NCBI GenBank assembly: GCA_000333855.2
Contig: CM007325.1
Span: 223,795-287,794 of the forward strand
Length of the DNA stretch: 64,000 nt
From: Endotrypanum monterogeii
Lineage: Eukaryota; Euglenozoa; Kinetoplastea; Trypanosomatida; Trypanosomatidae
Direction of reading: 5' to 3'
Below, one piece after another: positions 30,354 through 40,840 of this stretch. Made by a program: the position numbers and the translations under genes. The notes beneath the pieces are model-generated. The model saw only the letters and a program-made list of their open reading frames with translations, searched no databases and had not been told where the DNA came from. Within the stretch, counting starts at the first letter, position 1; each line of letters starts with the position of its first letter.

Positions 30354-33300
30354 ATGCCAACTCGACGACAGCAAAAAGAACAACAACAGCAGCAGCCGCG
30401 GGGGCGGGGGCAACTTCATCGCTCACTGTCAACGGAATCCTTCGAGACGCGAAAGTGCGGCAGTGACCGCAGCAGCGGCGGCTACGACGACTCAACGAGC
30501 TTCTCATGTTTCGCCTGTGGCCACTCGACCTGGTTGTCGAGGGTCTCTGTGGAGACGACAGTTGCGCTGAAAGGAAGCGCTAGCGATGCCAGCGGTACAA
30601 GTCGTAAGTCTGATGCCGCCGGTGGGGCAGGTGCCTGTGCCGGCAACGTCCAGAACAGTGACGAGAAGGTCGGGGATGGAGGGGACGCCATATATTCAAG
30701 TGATGTACCCTTGCCCCAGCAACAACAACACCACCAGAGCGACTGCCGCGTGGATGTGACTCAACGCGTCACGTCTGTACGGAGAGTGAGGTGGAATAGC
30801 GGCCCGTGTGTCTCTAAGTCACGTCGTGCCCTAGACTACGACAGAACTGCGTCTGTCGGCTACATCGCCAGACCCATGCGAGCACCACCGACGTGCACGT
30901 CTAGCTCCAGCGCGGCTGGGCCGGTGTCTCAACCACGTGCAAGTGCCCTCGTCTCGCATAGCCCTGCTGACTCGAAGCGCAGCGAAGGAAGCACTCGCAA
31001 GGACGGGTGCGGCTGTTGTGCGGCTGCAGCGCATGTGGCCCCGGGAAGCGCGCCTGTATCCCCAGCTGCGCGAGTGAATGACGGCGGCTACGGCGATCCT
31101 AGCGCGTTCTCGAACAACAACTACAGTGCTCGTGGTTGTGGCGGTGACGATCATGATGGTGCACGGTGCCCAACGAACAGCTGTGAACTGGGAACGTTGG
31201 CAAGCTCTGATGGCGAGGACGGCCTCATTGCGCACGCATCATCATCCCAGGCTGCGCCCACCAAATCCCCCCCCATCACAGACATCGAGTCAACGAATGC
31301 GGCCTCCCTGACATATGCCGCGGCAACATCCTCGTCGCTGCAGGGCAAGCGACTGCCGCAAGCTCGCGTGGGCTTCAGCCAGTGGCGCAAGCGGGCATGT
31401 AGCAGCCGCACCTCAATGCCGAGTATCCTTTATAGTGCCGACGACAGCGCTGGCTCGGCCGCCGCGGTCGTGCCCAACGAATCCCTTCTTGGAACCTCAC
31501 CTCGCCTCACAGACCCTCTGGCGAGTGCGTGGCATGCGACAAGCACCGCTACACTCATCGACTCGCCGTCAGTTGAGGGCTGCGAGAGTCAGTCAAGCTT
31601 ATCGTCCGATGACGAGCACAATGTCGCGGGTGGCGCGGCCCAGCACTCGTCGACGAATGCGATGATGCCGCCTCTTCCGCCATCGGTCCACCGCCACCAG
31701 CCGACGCATCTGATTCTCCCGCTGCCGAGCACGCGAACATCGCCTCAAGTACATGAGAGTCCGAACTCAGGGGAGGAAGGCGCGCTGCACAGCGGCGTCT
31801 CACGGCGTACCCAAGATCAGAAAACAGCTACAGCCTACACCGAGCTCCCATCGCCTGCTAGGCTTCCGCCAAGCATCAGCCGCACCTCCTCGGCCCTCGC
31901 AACGCGGCCACCAAGCCTTCAAATTTTTGTATCCCCGCTGACGCATTCCGCCTCATCACTCCAACCTCCCTGTGAACGAACCCCCATTACAAACGGAGAC
32001 ACGTCTGGCGCACCGACGACGGTGCAGCCGGAGCAGCGGTCGAGCACACCGTCGTCATCCACGGCCCTCAGCCGCACGACTTGGATGTCTGGAGACATCA
32101 GAAGTGTTCTGCACGCTACTCCCCAGTCGGCGGCATTCATGGCAACCGAGAAAGGCGTACGTTGTGTTCCATCTACAAATTCTTTTTTTAGGGCTGTTGA
32201 GATCATTCCAGGGCTTTTCCTCGGCTCCTACGCGGATGCCACCGACCCACAAACGCTCGCCGAGCACGGCATCTCTCTAGTCATCAATTGCACTCGCGAG
32301 TGCTCCGTCACGCCAGCCATGGCGTGCAACAACAACAACGTGCGCTACGTGCAACTCCCCCTTCGAGACCACTCCGATGAACCCATCGCACACTTCTTCA
32401 CCCCAGTCACCCGCATCATTCATGACCAGTTGCACCGTCGGCAGGTCCAACAGCAACGTATGCCGGCCCACCGCGCTGCGGCAGAGGCTGCGTTCGTTGA
32501 CGCGCACGAAGCAAATAAGCAGGAACACCTGTTGTGGACCTGGATGGATGAGGCCGATAACATCTGGGCGGTCCCGCGGTCGCCGGCGTCGCCGCTGCTG
32601 TCCGTAGGCGGACAGCCATCGCTGAAGGAGGGCAAACGAGAGACCCCCTGCACGCCATCATCGGCGGCGATGATAGGCATTCGCCTCAGCGAGGGTACCT
32701 GCTGCAGCAGCAATACGACCTCCTTCTCCCCGTCGCCTATGCCGGAACGCACAGCCACCTTTCCACCGGTCGCTGCCGCACCCATTCCGGCTGCGCTGGG
32801 TTACCTAGCGGAAACCCCAGAAGGTGGGGGTGGGGGTGCTGCCGACCCAGAAGTAGTAATGGGGGCACAGCAGAACTGCATCGAAGTTAGCGGGAACATG
32901 CCGTCGACGACGAGCCCCACAGGTATTGCATCACCGTCCTTCGAAGGCTCTTCCGTCACGCCCCTGGCATCAGTGATCGCCTCACTCACGGCACCGTCGG
33001 TCACAGTCGTGGACCCGCGCGACTGCGGCGGCGTGCTAGTGCACTGCCGCATGGGCGTGAGCCGGAGCGCCACCTTTATAATTGCATATCTTATCCTCTA
33101 CGGGTGCACACTAGCACACCTAGACGATACCGCCTCCCTCTTCGTATGCTTCCTGGAGCGAGAGCGCCGTATCATCGAAGAGGCAGGCGGCGTAGCGTCC
33201 TTCACTGAGAAGAGCGGCGGAAGTGTTCCGCTCACAATGTCAGCGACCAGTTCCAGGCGGGGCAGTGACGCTTGTACGAGCAGGGCTTTGCATGTGCTGC

Positions 33301-34475
33301 CGTCCTCGCCGGTCACGGGCTCAGTGTCGGCGACCGCCCTCAATGCCCATTCGCGTTTGCACCCGAACGTGAATGGGCATCGCCCCTTTCCCCAACAGAT
33401 CCTCGGCACAAACACGTCACAGATGCGCCGGCCCTCTGCCGTGGTACCCACAGCATCGTCGCCCTGCCTTGGCGACTGCGCCGCTGGCACCTCGATAACA
33501 TCCATGGGCGGGCACCTAACAACATCATCGTGCCAACATCAATTTTGTGCCTCAATGATGGCCAACCCGATCGAGGTTGCGTCGCGCGTGTGTCAGCGGT
33601 GCCACCTGTTGCGTCTGCGAGAGCGACGGCTCCAGCACCATTGCCAGCGGCAGCTCCTGATCAGCGAAACCCAGCTACTGCATGAGGCAGGAAGCACGCA
33701 GCAGCGACGTGTTATGAAGAAGAGGGAGCCCAGGCGGGGAGGTCGGTTGGCGGCGTGTAGCGCCGACAGTGTCACCAGCGACGACAGTTGCAGTCTGCAC
33801 CCGGTGCAGCAGGAACACCAACAGCCCCGGAGCGCGTGCCATCGGCGCGCCTTTTCTGCATTACCGTCGCCGGCACCGTCGGAGTTGCATTTCACCTCGC
33901 GCAGGAGCTCCGTGGTGACGCCGCACCAGGCGGTCTGGGGCGAGGACGGTGTGAAGAAGGGTAGCAACACGGAGAAGCCCGAGACGCAGCGGCAGCGGCG
34001 CGATGCTCAGCGAACTACAGCGGCAACCACGGCAAGTCCCGCAACACCGCCCCAACACAACCGCCTGACCCTCGAGGCCCCTGTCGGAGTTACAGGAGCA
34101 CCCGCTACTGCATTAGATCAGAACGTCTACAGCGAGTCCTCACCCCTCGGCGAGCAGCAACAGCAAATGCCTTCCCCCTTGGCCACTGTCTCTTTCTTCC
34201 CATCGCCACACATGAATAGCCGCGCTCCTGGCGACCTGTGCGACAGTGTAGAAACACTGTTAGGGGTGAGCTTTGTGGCCAACAGCAGCAGCAGCGGAGC
34301 AAGCTGCGGCGGCACTACGAACTTCTTCGGGGGTGCCACAACGGCGATGACATACCGGAGCGCCTTCGATGCGGTGAAGCGGCAGAAGACCGACATAAAC
34401 CCAAATATTGGTTTCATTCTGGCGCTGCGCGAACTCGCTGGCGACTGCGACTTCAGCTCGAGCATCTCCCTGTGA
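30354..34475 (+). CDS. Dual-specificity protein phosphatase with an interrupted catalytic domain
   Basis: A 1373-residue protein. Residues 1 to about 605 are disordered, Ser/Thr/Gln-rich. The DSP fold begins near residue 610 with a VEIIPGLFLGSYADA strand, LVINCTREC near 642 and LPLRDHSDEP near 668, in which D672 is the likely general acid. The P-loop HCRMGVSRSAT follows with catalytic C898 and R904. The usual C-terminal helix and loop, A.DAVK.....INPNIGF, appears only near residues 1338-1356 (P1350-N1351). In VHR-like enzymes the acid-to-Cys distance is about 32 and Cys-to-PN about 38 residues; here they are 226 and 452. So two insertions of roughly 195 and 410 residues split the domain, both low-complexity, the second with several Cys and His. 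All catalytic residues are present, so activity is likely. Substrate unknown. There is no frameshift; the frame is continuous. Confidence 0.93.
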   Translation: MPTRRQQKEQQQQQPRGRGQLHRSLSTESFETRKCGSDRSSGGYDDSTSFSCFACGHSTWLSRVSVETTVALKGSASDASGTSRKSDAAGGAGACAGNVQNSDEKVGDGGDAIYSSDVPLPQQQQHHQSDCRVDVTQRVTSVRRVRWNSGPCVSKSRRALDYDRTASVGYIARPMRAPPTCTSSSSAAGPVSQPRASALVSHSPADSKRSEGSTRKDGCGCCAAAAHVAPGSAPVSPAARVNDGGYGDPSAFSNNNYSARGCGGDDHDGARCPTNSCELGTLASSDGEDGLIAHASSSQAAPTKSPPITDIESTNAASLTYAAATSSSLQGKRLPQARVGFSQWRKRACSSRTSMPSILYSADDSAGSAAAVVPNESLLGTSPRLTDPLASAWHATSTATLIDSPSVEGCESQSSLSSDDEHNVAGGAAQHSSTNAMMPPLPPSVHRHQPTHLILPLPSTRTSPQVHESPNSGEEGALHSGVSRRTQDQKTATAYTELPSPARLPPSISRTSSALATRPPSLQIFVSPLTHSASSLQPPCERTPITNGDTSGAPTTVQPEQRSSTPSSSTALSRTTWMSGDIRSVLHATPQSAAFMATEKGVRCVPSTNSFFRAVEIIPGLFLGSYADATDPQTLAEHGISLVINCTRECSVTPAMACNNNNVRYVQLPLRDHSDEPIAHFFTPVTRIIHDQLHRRQVQQQRMPAHRAAAEAAFVDAHEANKQEHLLWTWMDEADNIWAVPRSPASPLLSVGGQPSLKEGKRETPCTPSSAAMIGIRLSEGTCCSSNTTSFSPSPMPERTATFPPVAAAPIPAALGYLAETPEGGGGGAADPEVVMGAQQNCIEVSGNMPSTTSPTGIASPSFEGSSVTPLASVIASLTAPSVTVVDPRDCGGVLVHCRMGVSRSATFIIAYLILYGCTLAHLDDTASLFVCFLERERRIIEEAGGVASFTEKSGGSVPLTMSATSSRRGSDACTSRALHVLPSSPVTGSVSATALNAHSRLHPNVNGHRPFPQQILGTNTSQMRRPSAVVPTASSPCLGDCAAGTSITSMGGHLTTSSCQHQFCASMMANPIEVASRVCQRCHLLRLRERRLQHHCQRQLLISETQLLHEAGSTQQRRVMKKREPRRGGRLAACSADSVTSDDSCSLHPVQQEHQQPRSACHRRAFSALPSPAPSELHFTSRRSSVVTPHQAVWGEDGVKKGSNTEKPETQRQRRDAQRTTAATTASPATPPQHNRLTLEAPVGVTGAPATALDQNVYSESSPLGEQQQQMPSPLATVSFFPSPHMNSRAPGDLCDSVETLLGVSFVANSSSSGASCGGTTNFFGGATTAMTYRSAFDAVKRQKTDINPNIGFILALRELAGDCDFSSSISL

Positions 34476-36009
34476 AAGGGAATAAGGGAAAACAAAATGG
34501 TAACAAACGTGTGGACGCAATGAGACAGCATAGATACCAAGGCAGGGACACTGGAAAGTCTGGCCTCGTCTTCCCCTCCCCCCTTCCTTCTCGCAAGAAG
34601 GCCTTCTGTGTGCAGGGGATGAAGAGAGAGGACTGTATCTGCCTCGTGTGCGTGTGTGTGTGGGGGGGGGGGTAGGTTTATGTGCGTGTATATCTCACTT
34701 CCACAATGGGGTTGTAGTCGTGACAGAGGATGAGAGGGGTGAGCCCTTTCTCCCACTCCCCTCACCGCTGCTGATGATGCTGCTGATTTTTTTGTTGTTG
34801 TTGTTGTTGTTCTTTGATTGGGTGTGGCGGGGCCCTACCCCCTCCCTTACACGACGTTATCGGTGGGCATGCTCATGCCAGCACGTGCCGTCTGTAGACC
34901 CCCCCCTACTTCCCATCACAGCACAAGCCCACTTTGTAAAAAAGGGGGAAAAATTGCATTTGACTTTCTCCAGGTGTTTCTGTTGAACTGTTGTTTACAT
35001 ATGTCTCCTCGTTTGCTTGATCCCATGGCGAAGCGGGGCAACCGTGGTCCTAGACATGCACACGCGAATGAATGAATATATCTTTATATCAAAAAGGATC
35101 AACCTCTCACCCCCTCCCATCCCACTCATAAGACACACACACACATGAACGTCGCTCGCCTCTCCCCACCCATCACCTCCCCTCTTTTCTCCCTGCAGAT
35201 TTATCTCTCCAGTTTTAATGTATGTTTGTGTTGTATATTCAAGTGTGTGCGTGTATGTGTTATCCATGTGAGAACTGTATGTGTGTATACATCGTCTGTG
35301 ATCATCCTCGAAGGCGTGGGAAGAAGAGGGAAAGGGGGAGGGGAGGGCGGGGAAAGACTTCAATGGACCACATTGCGTATGGTGGTGACGACGACACGGG
35401 GAAGTGAGGCGGGAAGGGGTAGGAGGGGCTCAAAGGATCTACGAATATATCACCCCTCCCCCTTTTTTTTTCTACATCCCCGTGAGTTGTTCATCTGACT
35501 GCGTATCGGGAACGCACGCACACGTTGGCAAAGTTACCACGATGTGACTCTACCTCGCCCCTCGGCCTCCGGTCCCGCTGTCGACCGAGCAGAGATCCAA
35601 ATTTTGGATTCATGTTCTTGCCACTGCTATTGCAATCAACTATCCATGCACGAGCCCGACTCCAATTTCTCCCTCCATGTCACTTAACCTTACACACGCA
35701 CAAACCCCCCCTTTTTTTTTTCGGTGGCTTAATCATCACGAAATCGATCATCACCACTACCCCCCCTCCCCTCCCGCATACTTGCGCAGGTGAGAAGACA
35801 GACACGACAGCATTACATCTCCTCACTTTTTTCCACCTGCCTGTGCGTATAGTGTAGTCAGGTAGGGTAGGAGGAGGGGGAAAACACACACACACACACA
35901 AAAAAAAAAGAGGGGAAGGGGCTAGCGTGCATCAGGAGCGTCGAAGGGACCTGTATATGTTCTGGAACACCGCCGTGTGACCCTCTCCCCCTCCTCATGA
36001 GTCACGACG
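34476..36009. other. Intergenic region with short upstream ORFs near its end
   Basis: 1.5 kb without a credible gene. It holds a GT-then-G run near 34650-34674, a TTG repeat near 34790-34811, T-runs, and (CA)n near 35884-35900. Near the end are a 7-codon ORF at 35957-35980 and a 29-codon ORF at 35997-36086 that overlaps the next gene out of frame. Acceptor choice decides whether these are in the mature mRNA. Confidence 0.75.
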
Positions 36010-36086
36010 ATGCCGACAACACGAGTGCAACAGGAACACCTCGAAAAGCTCGCCTGGATGGAGGCGATGCTGGATACGAGCATTGA
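35997..36086 (+). other. Overlapping out-of-frame upstream ORF
   Basis: The ATG at 35997 opens 29 codons ending in TGA at 36086, overlapping the first 77 bases of the gene starting at 36010 in another frame. It would repress that gene if the mRNA began upstream. The AG at 36000-36001 lies inside this ATG context and would remove it. Confidence 0.4.
36000..36001 (+). promoter_or_regulatory. Candidate spliced-leader acceptor that removes upstream ATGs
   Basis: The pyrimidine tract at 35981-35996 is followed by AG at 36000-36001. Splicing here leaves an 8-nt leader and makes 36010 the first ATG. A rival AG at 35851-35852, after a T-rich tract at 35818-35840, would retain two upstream ATGs. Confidence 0.45.
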
Positions 36087-38109
36087 AGCCTACGAGTCTC
36101 ATCGCAGCGCACTAGAGAATATATACGCCCAGCTAGTGAAGTGGAAGCAGTCATCTCCCCAGGGATGCATTCACATTGGCTCAGCGGAGGCGAAGCAACT
36201 GCTGAAAGACATCGGTGACGTGCTGGCACACTGCGCTCTTCAGCTAAAGCCCATGGAAAGGACTGTCCCCGCCGCCGTGCCGTCAGTCTCACAGCGCGAA
36301 CGCTCCCCTGGAGACGCCTCTCTCTTTCTAGACAGCCTCAGCAACGCCAGTAACCGCAATAGGCGCCAGAACATGGCGGTGCCTGCGCCATCACAGTCCC
36401 CCGGCACGCCGCCTGCGGCTACGCTGCAGCAGCACCACCAACAAATCTCGCGGTCTAACTCAGCCTTTGCATCGAGGATGAAGGAAAGCAGGCGGCACCA
36501 GAGCCTAAGCCCGGTGTTGCAATACAGCTCATCGCATGTGCCCGTGTCAGCGGACGAAGGCGTGGCTCCGGCGCCGCGGCGGGCCTTCACAACACGCACC
36601 TTGGCAACACAAGATGCCTCGCGTCTCTCGCTACCCTCGAAGGCGATAGAGCCACGTACCCGTACCGCACTGCTCAACAAGGAAGCAATGCAGCAGCAGT
36701 CGACAGCACCCCATGCACAATCAAGGTCTTCCGCGCAGCCTAGTCACCGGACCGGCGTGGCGCTCACGCCCTGGCCCATCATGACCAACGGGCATCAGAC
36801 GAGCGGAGGCGCAGCCACCAGCCCGGCAGAGACCAATCAAAGCAGCCCCACACCGCCGTCGGCGCAACTTCGGGCGGAGGAGAACCACAACGAGCTGCCC
36901 GCAACACAGTACCGCTCTTATAAAATGACTGGAGAGCCTCTGATGCCCTCACCGGAGCGGCACGCGGCCGCAGTGGCGTTGGAGAAACGCCTGGTGGTCG
37001 AACAGGGTGACTGCAATGGTGCGCGCTTCGGGCCCTCCACTGCCTCCCTGGCGACATCACCGTCGTCGTCATCCTCGCTGGCGCGACCTCAACAGAGCGC
37101 ACAACAGAGACAGGGCTACTGGAGAGAGGACCAGAACACCGCAAGCGCTCAGGGCTCCCCGCCAACTGTCGAAGGCAACAACAACAGCCGAGGACCCAGC
37201 ATAGGAGACGCCGTCCGTGCTGTCCTGCATAGCAAGGATCAACAGGCCTCTGATGCACCAGCCGCTGTGGAGGGGCAGCCGGTGGTGGCCGCAACAGCTG
37301 ACACCCTGCCCAGCCCGCACACAGAAAAGACAGACGACACTCCCATCAACAGCCTGGTGCAAAGCGCCCACAGTGGTACAGCTGGGAACGAAACGTCAAG
37401 GCGTATGAATGAATCGCAGGTGGGTGGCAGTATGGGTCTTGTCCCTACACCCAGCGCGGCGTCGCAGCGTGCGTATTCGGAGGCCCCGCTCCTGATGCAG
37501 CCGCTCGCAGAGCACCGACGTCTGCGCACCTCCACCCCGCGGCGCGTCACGCTGCGAAATCAAGACAGCAAGCAGGTCCAGGACGCCGTGTACCACCGTC
37601 GCACCGGGTCGCTGGTGAGACCGCCCGTGCGAGCCGATCCGGTGGAAACGATACTGTATATGAAGAAGGAAGACATGCTTCTACAGGAGCGTCGGGAGAG
37701 GGAGCTGAAGGCGCTGCACTACGACCCTCGCAAACACGACAGCGGGGAGGCCCAGACCATGCTGATCACCACAAATGAAGCGGGTGGACAACTTATTGAG
37801 GGCAACAGCGAGGCGCACAGGGTGGAAGCACCGGCTCTCACAGCCGTCGAAGAGCAGCTGATGACAGAGCACACGATCCTGAGCACACAGCTCGAGAAGA
37901 TGCACATGGAGATTACCACTGCTATGGCGCACCACCGCGAATGGGGTCATGAGCAACGCTACATGCAGCTTAGAACGCGTATGGCGCGCGTTGTGAAGGA
38001 CTTGAAGAAGGTGGAGTCAGAACTGGCCGTGGTGCGCCGCATCGATCAAACGTCTCGCCTGCAGTCGCCAGCCAAAAAACTCTTCGACACACATGTGACC
38101 CACACGTAA
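36010..38109 (+). CDS. Hypothetical protein with terminal helical regions
   Basis: A 699-residue protein I do not recognise. Residues 1-85 look ordered and helical (LEKLAWMEAMLDTSIEAYES and a second helix ending near MERT). Residues 85 to about 530 are disordered, rich in Ser, Gln, Ala and Pro. From about 545 the sequence is charged and helical, and residues 610-685 form a probable coiled coil with Leu, Met, Glu and Arg spacing. The arrangement of two helical ends joined by a flexible middle suggests a tether or adaptor, but nothing in the sequence proves it. The start at 36010 is the first ATG only if the acceptor at 36000-36001 is used. Confidence 0.85.
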   Translation: MPTTRVQQEHLEKLAWMEAMLDTSIEAYESHRSALENIYAQLVKWKQSSPQGCIHIGSAEAKQLLKDIGDVLAHCALQLKPMERTVPAAVPSVSQRERSPGDASLFLDSLSNASNRNRRQNMAVPAPSQSPGTPPAATLQQHHQQISRSNSAFASRMKESRRHQSLSPVLQYSSSHVPVSADEGVAPAPRRAFTTRTLATQDASRLSLPSKAIEPRTRTALLNKEAMQQQSTAPHAQSRSSAQPSHRTGVALTPWPIMTNGHQTSGGAATSPAETNQSSPTPPSAQLRAEENHNELPATQYRSYKMTGEPLMPSPERHAAAVALEKRLVVEQGDCNGARFGPSTASLATSPSSSSSLARPQQSAQQRQGYWREDQNTASAQGSPPTVEGNNNSRGPSIGDAVRAVLHSKDQQASDAPAAVEGQPVVAATADTLPSPHTEKTDDTPINSLVQSAHSGTAGNETSRRMNESQVGGSMGLVPTPSAASQRAYSEAPLLMQPLAEHRRLRTSTPRRVTLRNQDSKQVQDAVYHRRTGSLVRPPVRADPVETILYMKKEDMLLQERRERELKALHYDPRKHDSGEAQTMLITTNEAGGQLIEGNSEAHRVEAPALTAVEEQLMTEHTILSTQLEKMHMEITTAMAHHREWGHEQRYMQLRTRMARVVKDLKKVESELAVVRRIDQTSRLQSPAKKLFDTHVTHT

Positions 38110-39441
38110 ACAAATATATATTGTGCTGTACCTTTTTTGTCGAGGGATGTTGAAAACTAGAGATGCCACGGCACTCCTCCCTCTCCCCTCTTCCCCCACC
38201 CCCATCCCTGACAGGGACTATACACACCGGCATCACTCATATAAACGACATCATCCATGCCACATCCCGCGTTCATCCTTTGCTGTTGTCGCTGCTTCTG
38301 AACTACCTCGCCGAAAAAAAAAAAAACCGGCTCGCAGTGATCCACCTCGTAATCGCCTGACAACAACAGTACACATACACACACAATCCCAGTGGTGATG
38401 TCCATGGAAACAGCCCCCCCCCCCACCACACACACACCTCCTCCCCCAATAGCCCCTGGGTGCAGACATCGCATACCAACCTTCTCCCCTCCCTCCTCCT
38501 TCTACCCCAGCATTCGTTAGTTTTTGCGCCATTGAGGAGGGGGGAGGGGGAGGAGAGGGCCTGTTTGACTGCTTGTTATCCTCTTCATGGTGTATTTTTT
38601 TTTATTTTTGTTGTTGTTGTTGTTGTTGTTTTTTTTTTTCAGGGAAGGGGATAGATAGGGAAGAGGAGGAGGGGGAGGGGACAAGAAAAAGAATGATGCG
38701 TTGCTATCAACCTCTGCGCCCCTGTATGCATCATTTATTATAAAATCTCCCTGGTATACAAGTTCCAGGGTGCTATCCCTTACCCCTCCCCTCCCCCTCC
38801 CCCTGTGTTGTCCCCCTCCATAAGGAAGCAACGTGGATTAGTGACCTCTATTGATTCTGGTGATGGTGACAGCGCCACGCGTAGCTCGAGCCTGCGGTCG
38901 TACTCTGGTCTACTCACTGGCAAGAAAGAGGAGACTCCACCCCCCTCTTCTGTAATACGCAGTGAAAAAAGCGACGGCAAGCAGTTGTATACATTGCCTC
39001 CGTCACGAAGTTCCTTTGACGCCTCTGGCCGCCTCTCGGTCACACAACACCTCTGGTGGTCACATCCCCCCTCCCTTCTTCTCCTGTCTCCATCTCTTCG
39101 CACATACACACACACACACACACACACAAATATCCTCAGGAGTTTGCGTTGCCCTACACACAGTTTTAGCGCCCCCCCCCCGCCCTTTTTTTTTGTTGAC
39201 GCCGCCGCCTTTGTCATTTCGTGTTTCCTCGATCGTCTGTTCTTGAACTCCTCAAAGATCCTCAGGCACAAACACATTTTTATTATTTATATTATATATA
39301 TATATATATATCATTCTTTTTTTTTTGCTTTTTTGCCCGGTCGCCGAGTAGACGCCAACATATATACACACGCGCACTCACACAATCCGCCCTTCTCTCT
39401 CTTCTTCCCTGTGTAGGTTTGTTTTGTTTGTGCGCGCAATC
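38110..39441. other. Intergenic region, no gene seen
   Basis: 1.3 kb of low-complexity UTR-type DNA, with C-runs near 38415, TTG repeats near 38607-38630, a T-run near 38630, (CA)n near 39108-39127, T-runs near 39186 and 39317, and (TA)n at 39292-39311. A strong pyrimidine tract lies at 39389-39410. Confidence 0.75.
39415..39416 (+). promoter_or_regulatory. Spliced-leader acceptor for VTA1
   Basis: A nearly pure pyrimidine tract (39389-39410) is followed by GTGTAG. This leaves a 25-nt leader with no ATG before 39442. Confidence 0.65.
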
Positions 39442-40482
39442 ATGACATGGGATAAATTGCTAGCGAAGGTGCCTCAGCAGTGGCTGCCGCTCGTACGGCC
39501 GTTCCTACTGCGGGCACACGAGTTCGAGGGCAAGGAACCGCTGGTAGCCTACTATGTATGTACCCACGTCGCATTTATATGCATGCGACTCCGCAAAAAG
39601 GAAGACAAGGAAGGCACTGCCTTTCTCATGGCCCTGCTAGACGCGTTAGAAGCCTCCAAGGTGCAACTTGGCGAGAAAATACAAGGCGTGGATGGTCGAA
39701 CGGTGCTGACCAAGTACGCACTAATGCTATTTGCCTCCGCAGATGACGCGGAGCGGACCGGCAACGCGTCTCTGGCGATTGTCCGATTATTTTATACCTC
39801 CTCTATCCTGTTCGAGGCAACAGCGCAGTTCACCGAAGACGGCGCCATGGATTCGATTGCGGCGGAGAAATGCAAATACGCAAAATACATCGCTACACGT
39901 ATGAAAAAATCTCTCGACATGAAAACACCGTATGCTAGTCCCAACAAGCTGGAGATGGTCGACGACGGGGTCACCGACGAGGCCCGCGATGGCGACTGCG
40001 CGAAGGTCCCAGGGCAGTCGGGGGCCTTCACTACTGCACCAGCGAGCTGCTTCACTGTTCCATCGACTTCGCAGCCCACAAGCGGCTCCCATCGAGCGCC
40101 AGTGCCCAGCGCCTCGCAGACCAACACATCCGTGCCATCGTACGTGCCACCACCGATTACAGTCCAACCTCCAATGCCGCCACCTCCGCCTCCGTACACA
40201 TTTGAGGCGGCTGGCCAAGGGAACAACAATGTACCCATGCAGTCGCCATCCACGATGAACGCCTACGCCCCGCCACAGCCTCCCCAGCCACCAGCACAGC
40301 AGCCCCAAACCACCACCAGCCACAACAGCTCTGGGGGGAATGGCTTCAAGCCCTCGGTGGACCAAATGATCGACGCACAGAAGCTTGCTAGCCAAGCGGT
40401 CAGCGCACTACAATTTTACGACCATGAGACGGCAAAACAAAGACTGATAGCGGCGCTACGGATACTGAACGGAGTCCAGTGA
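39442..40482 (+). CDS. VTA1: VTA1/LIP5 homologue, Vps4 activator (ESCRT-III pathway)
   Basis: A 346-residue protein with the architecture of yeast Vta1 and human LIP5. The N-terminal domain (about 5-165) has the tandem-MIT-like helices: VRPFLLRAHEFEGKEPLVAYY matches the family's KPYL.RA.EL...P.VAYY signature. A Pro/Gln/Ser-rich linker covers about 180-305. The C-terminal Vta1 helices at about 312-346 (IDAQKLASQAVSALQFYDHE, then a helix ending in ALRILNG) form the dimerisation and Vps4-binding module. The protein stimulates the Vps4 ATPase that disassembles ESCRT-III at endosomes, for multivesicular body sorting and related membrane scission. Length fits the family. The start is the ATG at 39442; the open frame before it begins at TTG inside the leader. 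The family call is firm from both conserved ends. Confidence 0.92.
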   Translation: MTWDKLLAKVPQQWLPLVRPFLLRAHEFEGKEPLVAYYVCTHVAFICMRLRKKEDKEGTAFLMALLDALEASKVQLGEKIQGVDGRTVLTKYALMLFASADDAERTGNASLAIVRLFYTSSILFEATAQFTEDGAMDSIAAEKCKYAKYIATRMKKSLDMKTPYASPNKLEMVDDGVTDEARDGDCAKVPGQSGAFTTAPASCFTVPSTSQPTSGSHRAPVPSASQTNTSVPSYVPPPITVQPPMPPPPPPYTFEAAGQGNNNVPMQSPSTMNAYAPPQPPQPPAQQPQTTTSHNSSGGNGFKPSVDQMIDAQKLASQAVSALQFYDHETAKQRLIAALRILNGVQ

Positions 40483-40802
40483 CGACAACGGCGATGACAA
40501 CAACAACAAAAACAGGGAGAAGACCACACGTCATTACGTGGGCTGCAGTGTGCTCCCCTCCCCAAATGAACCATCGCTTATCTTCCTCAAACACACGCAC
40601 CGTATGTTCTCAGATATATCTATATAATAATATAGTATCGTTGCTCCTATTAATTTTATCCCCTCTCACAACACATAAATGAAAGAAAGGGAAGGAAGAA
40701 GACAACATGCCGGCCGTATATAGCAGTCCCCTTGTCGCTGTGTACATGTGCCCTTCACCTCCAGCAACAACAAGAATATTGCGTTTGCATCACCTGTCTG
40801 TC

Positions 40803-40840
<38 letters not shown>

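Noticed and set aside
34650..34674. GT-to-G run as a G-quadruplex element
   Set aside because: A single homopolymer G-run does not show four separated G-tracts, so there is not enough structure to call it.
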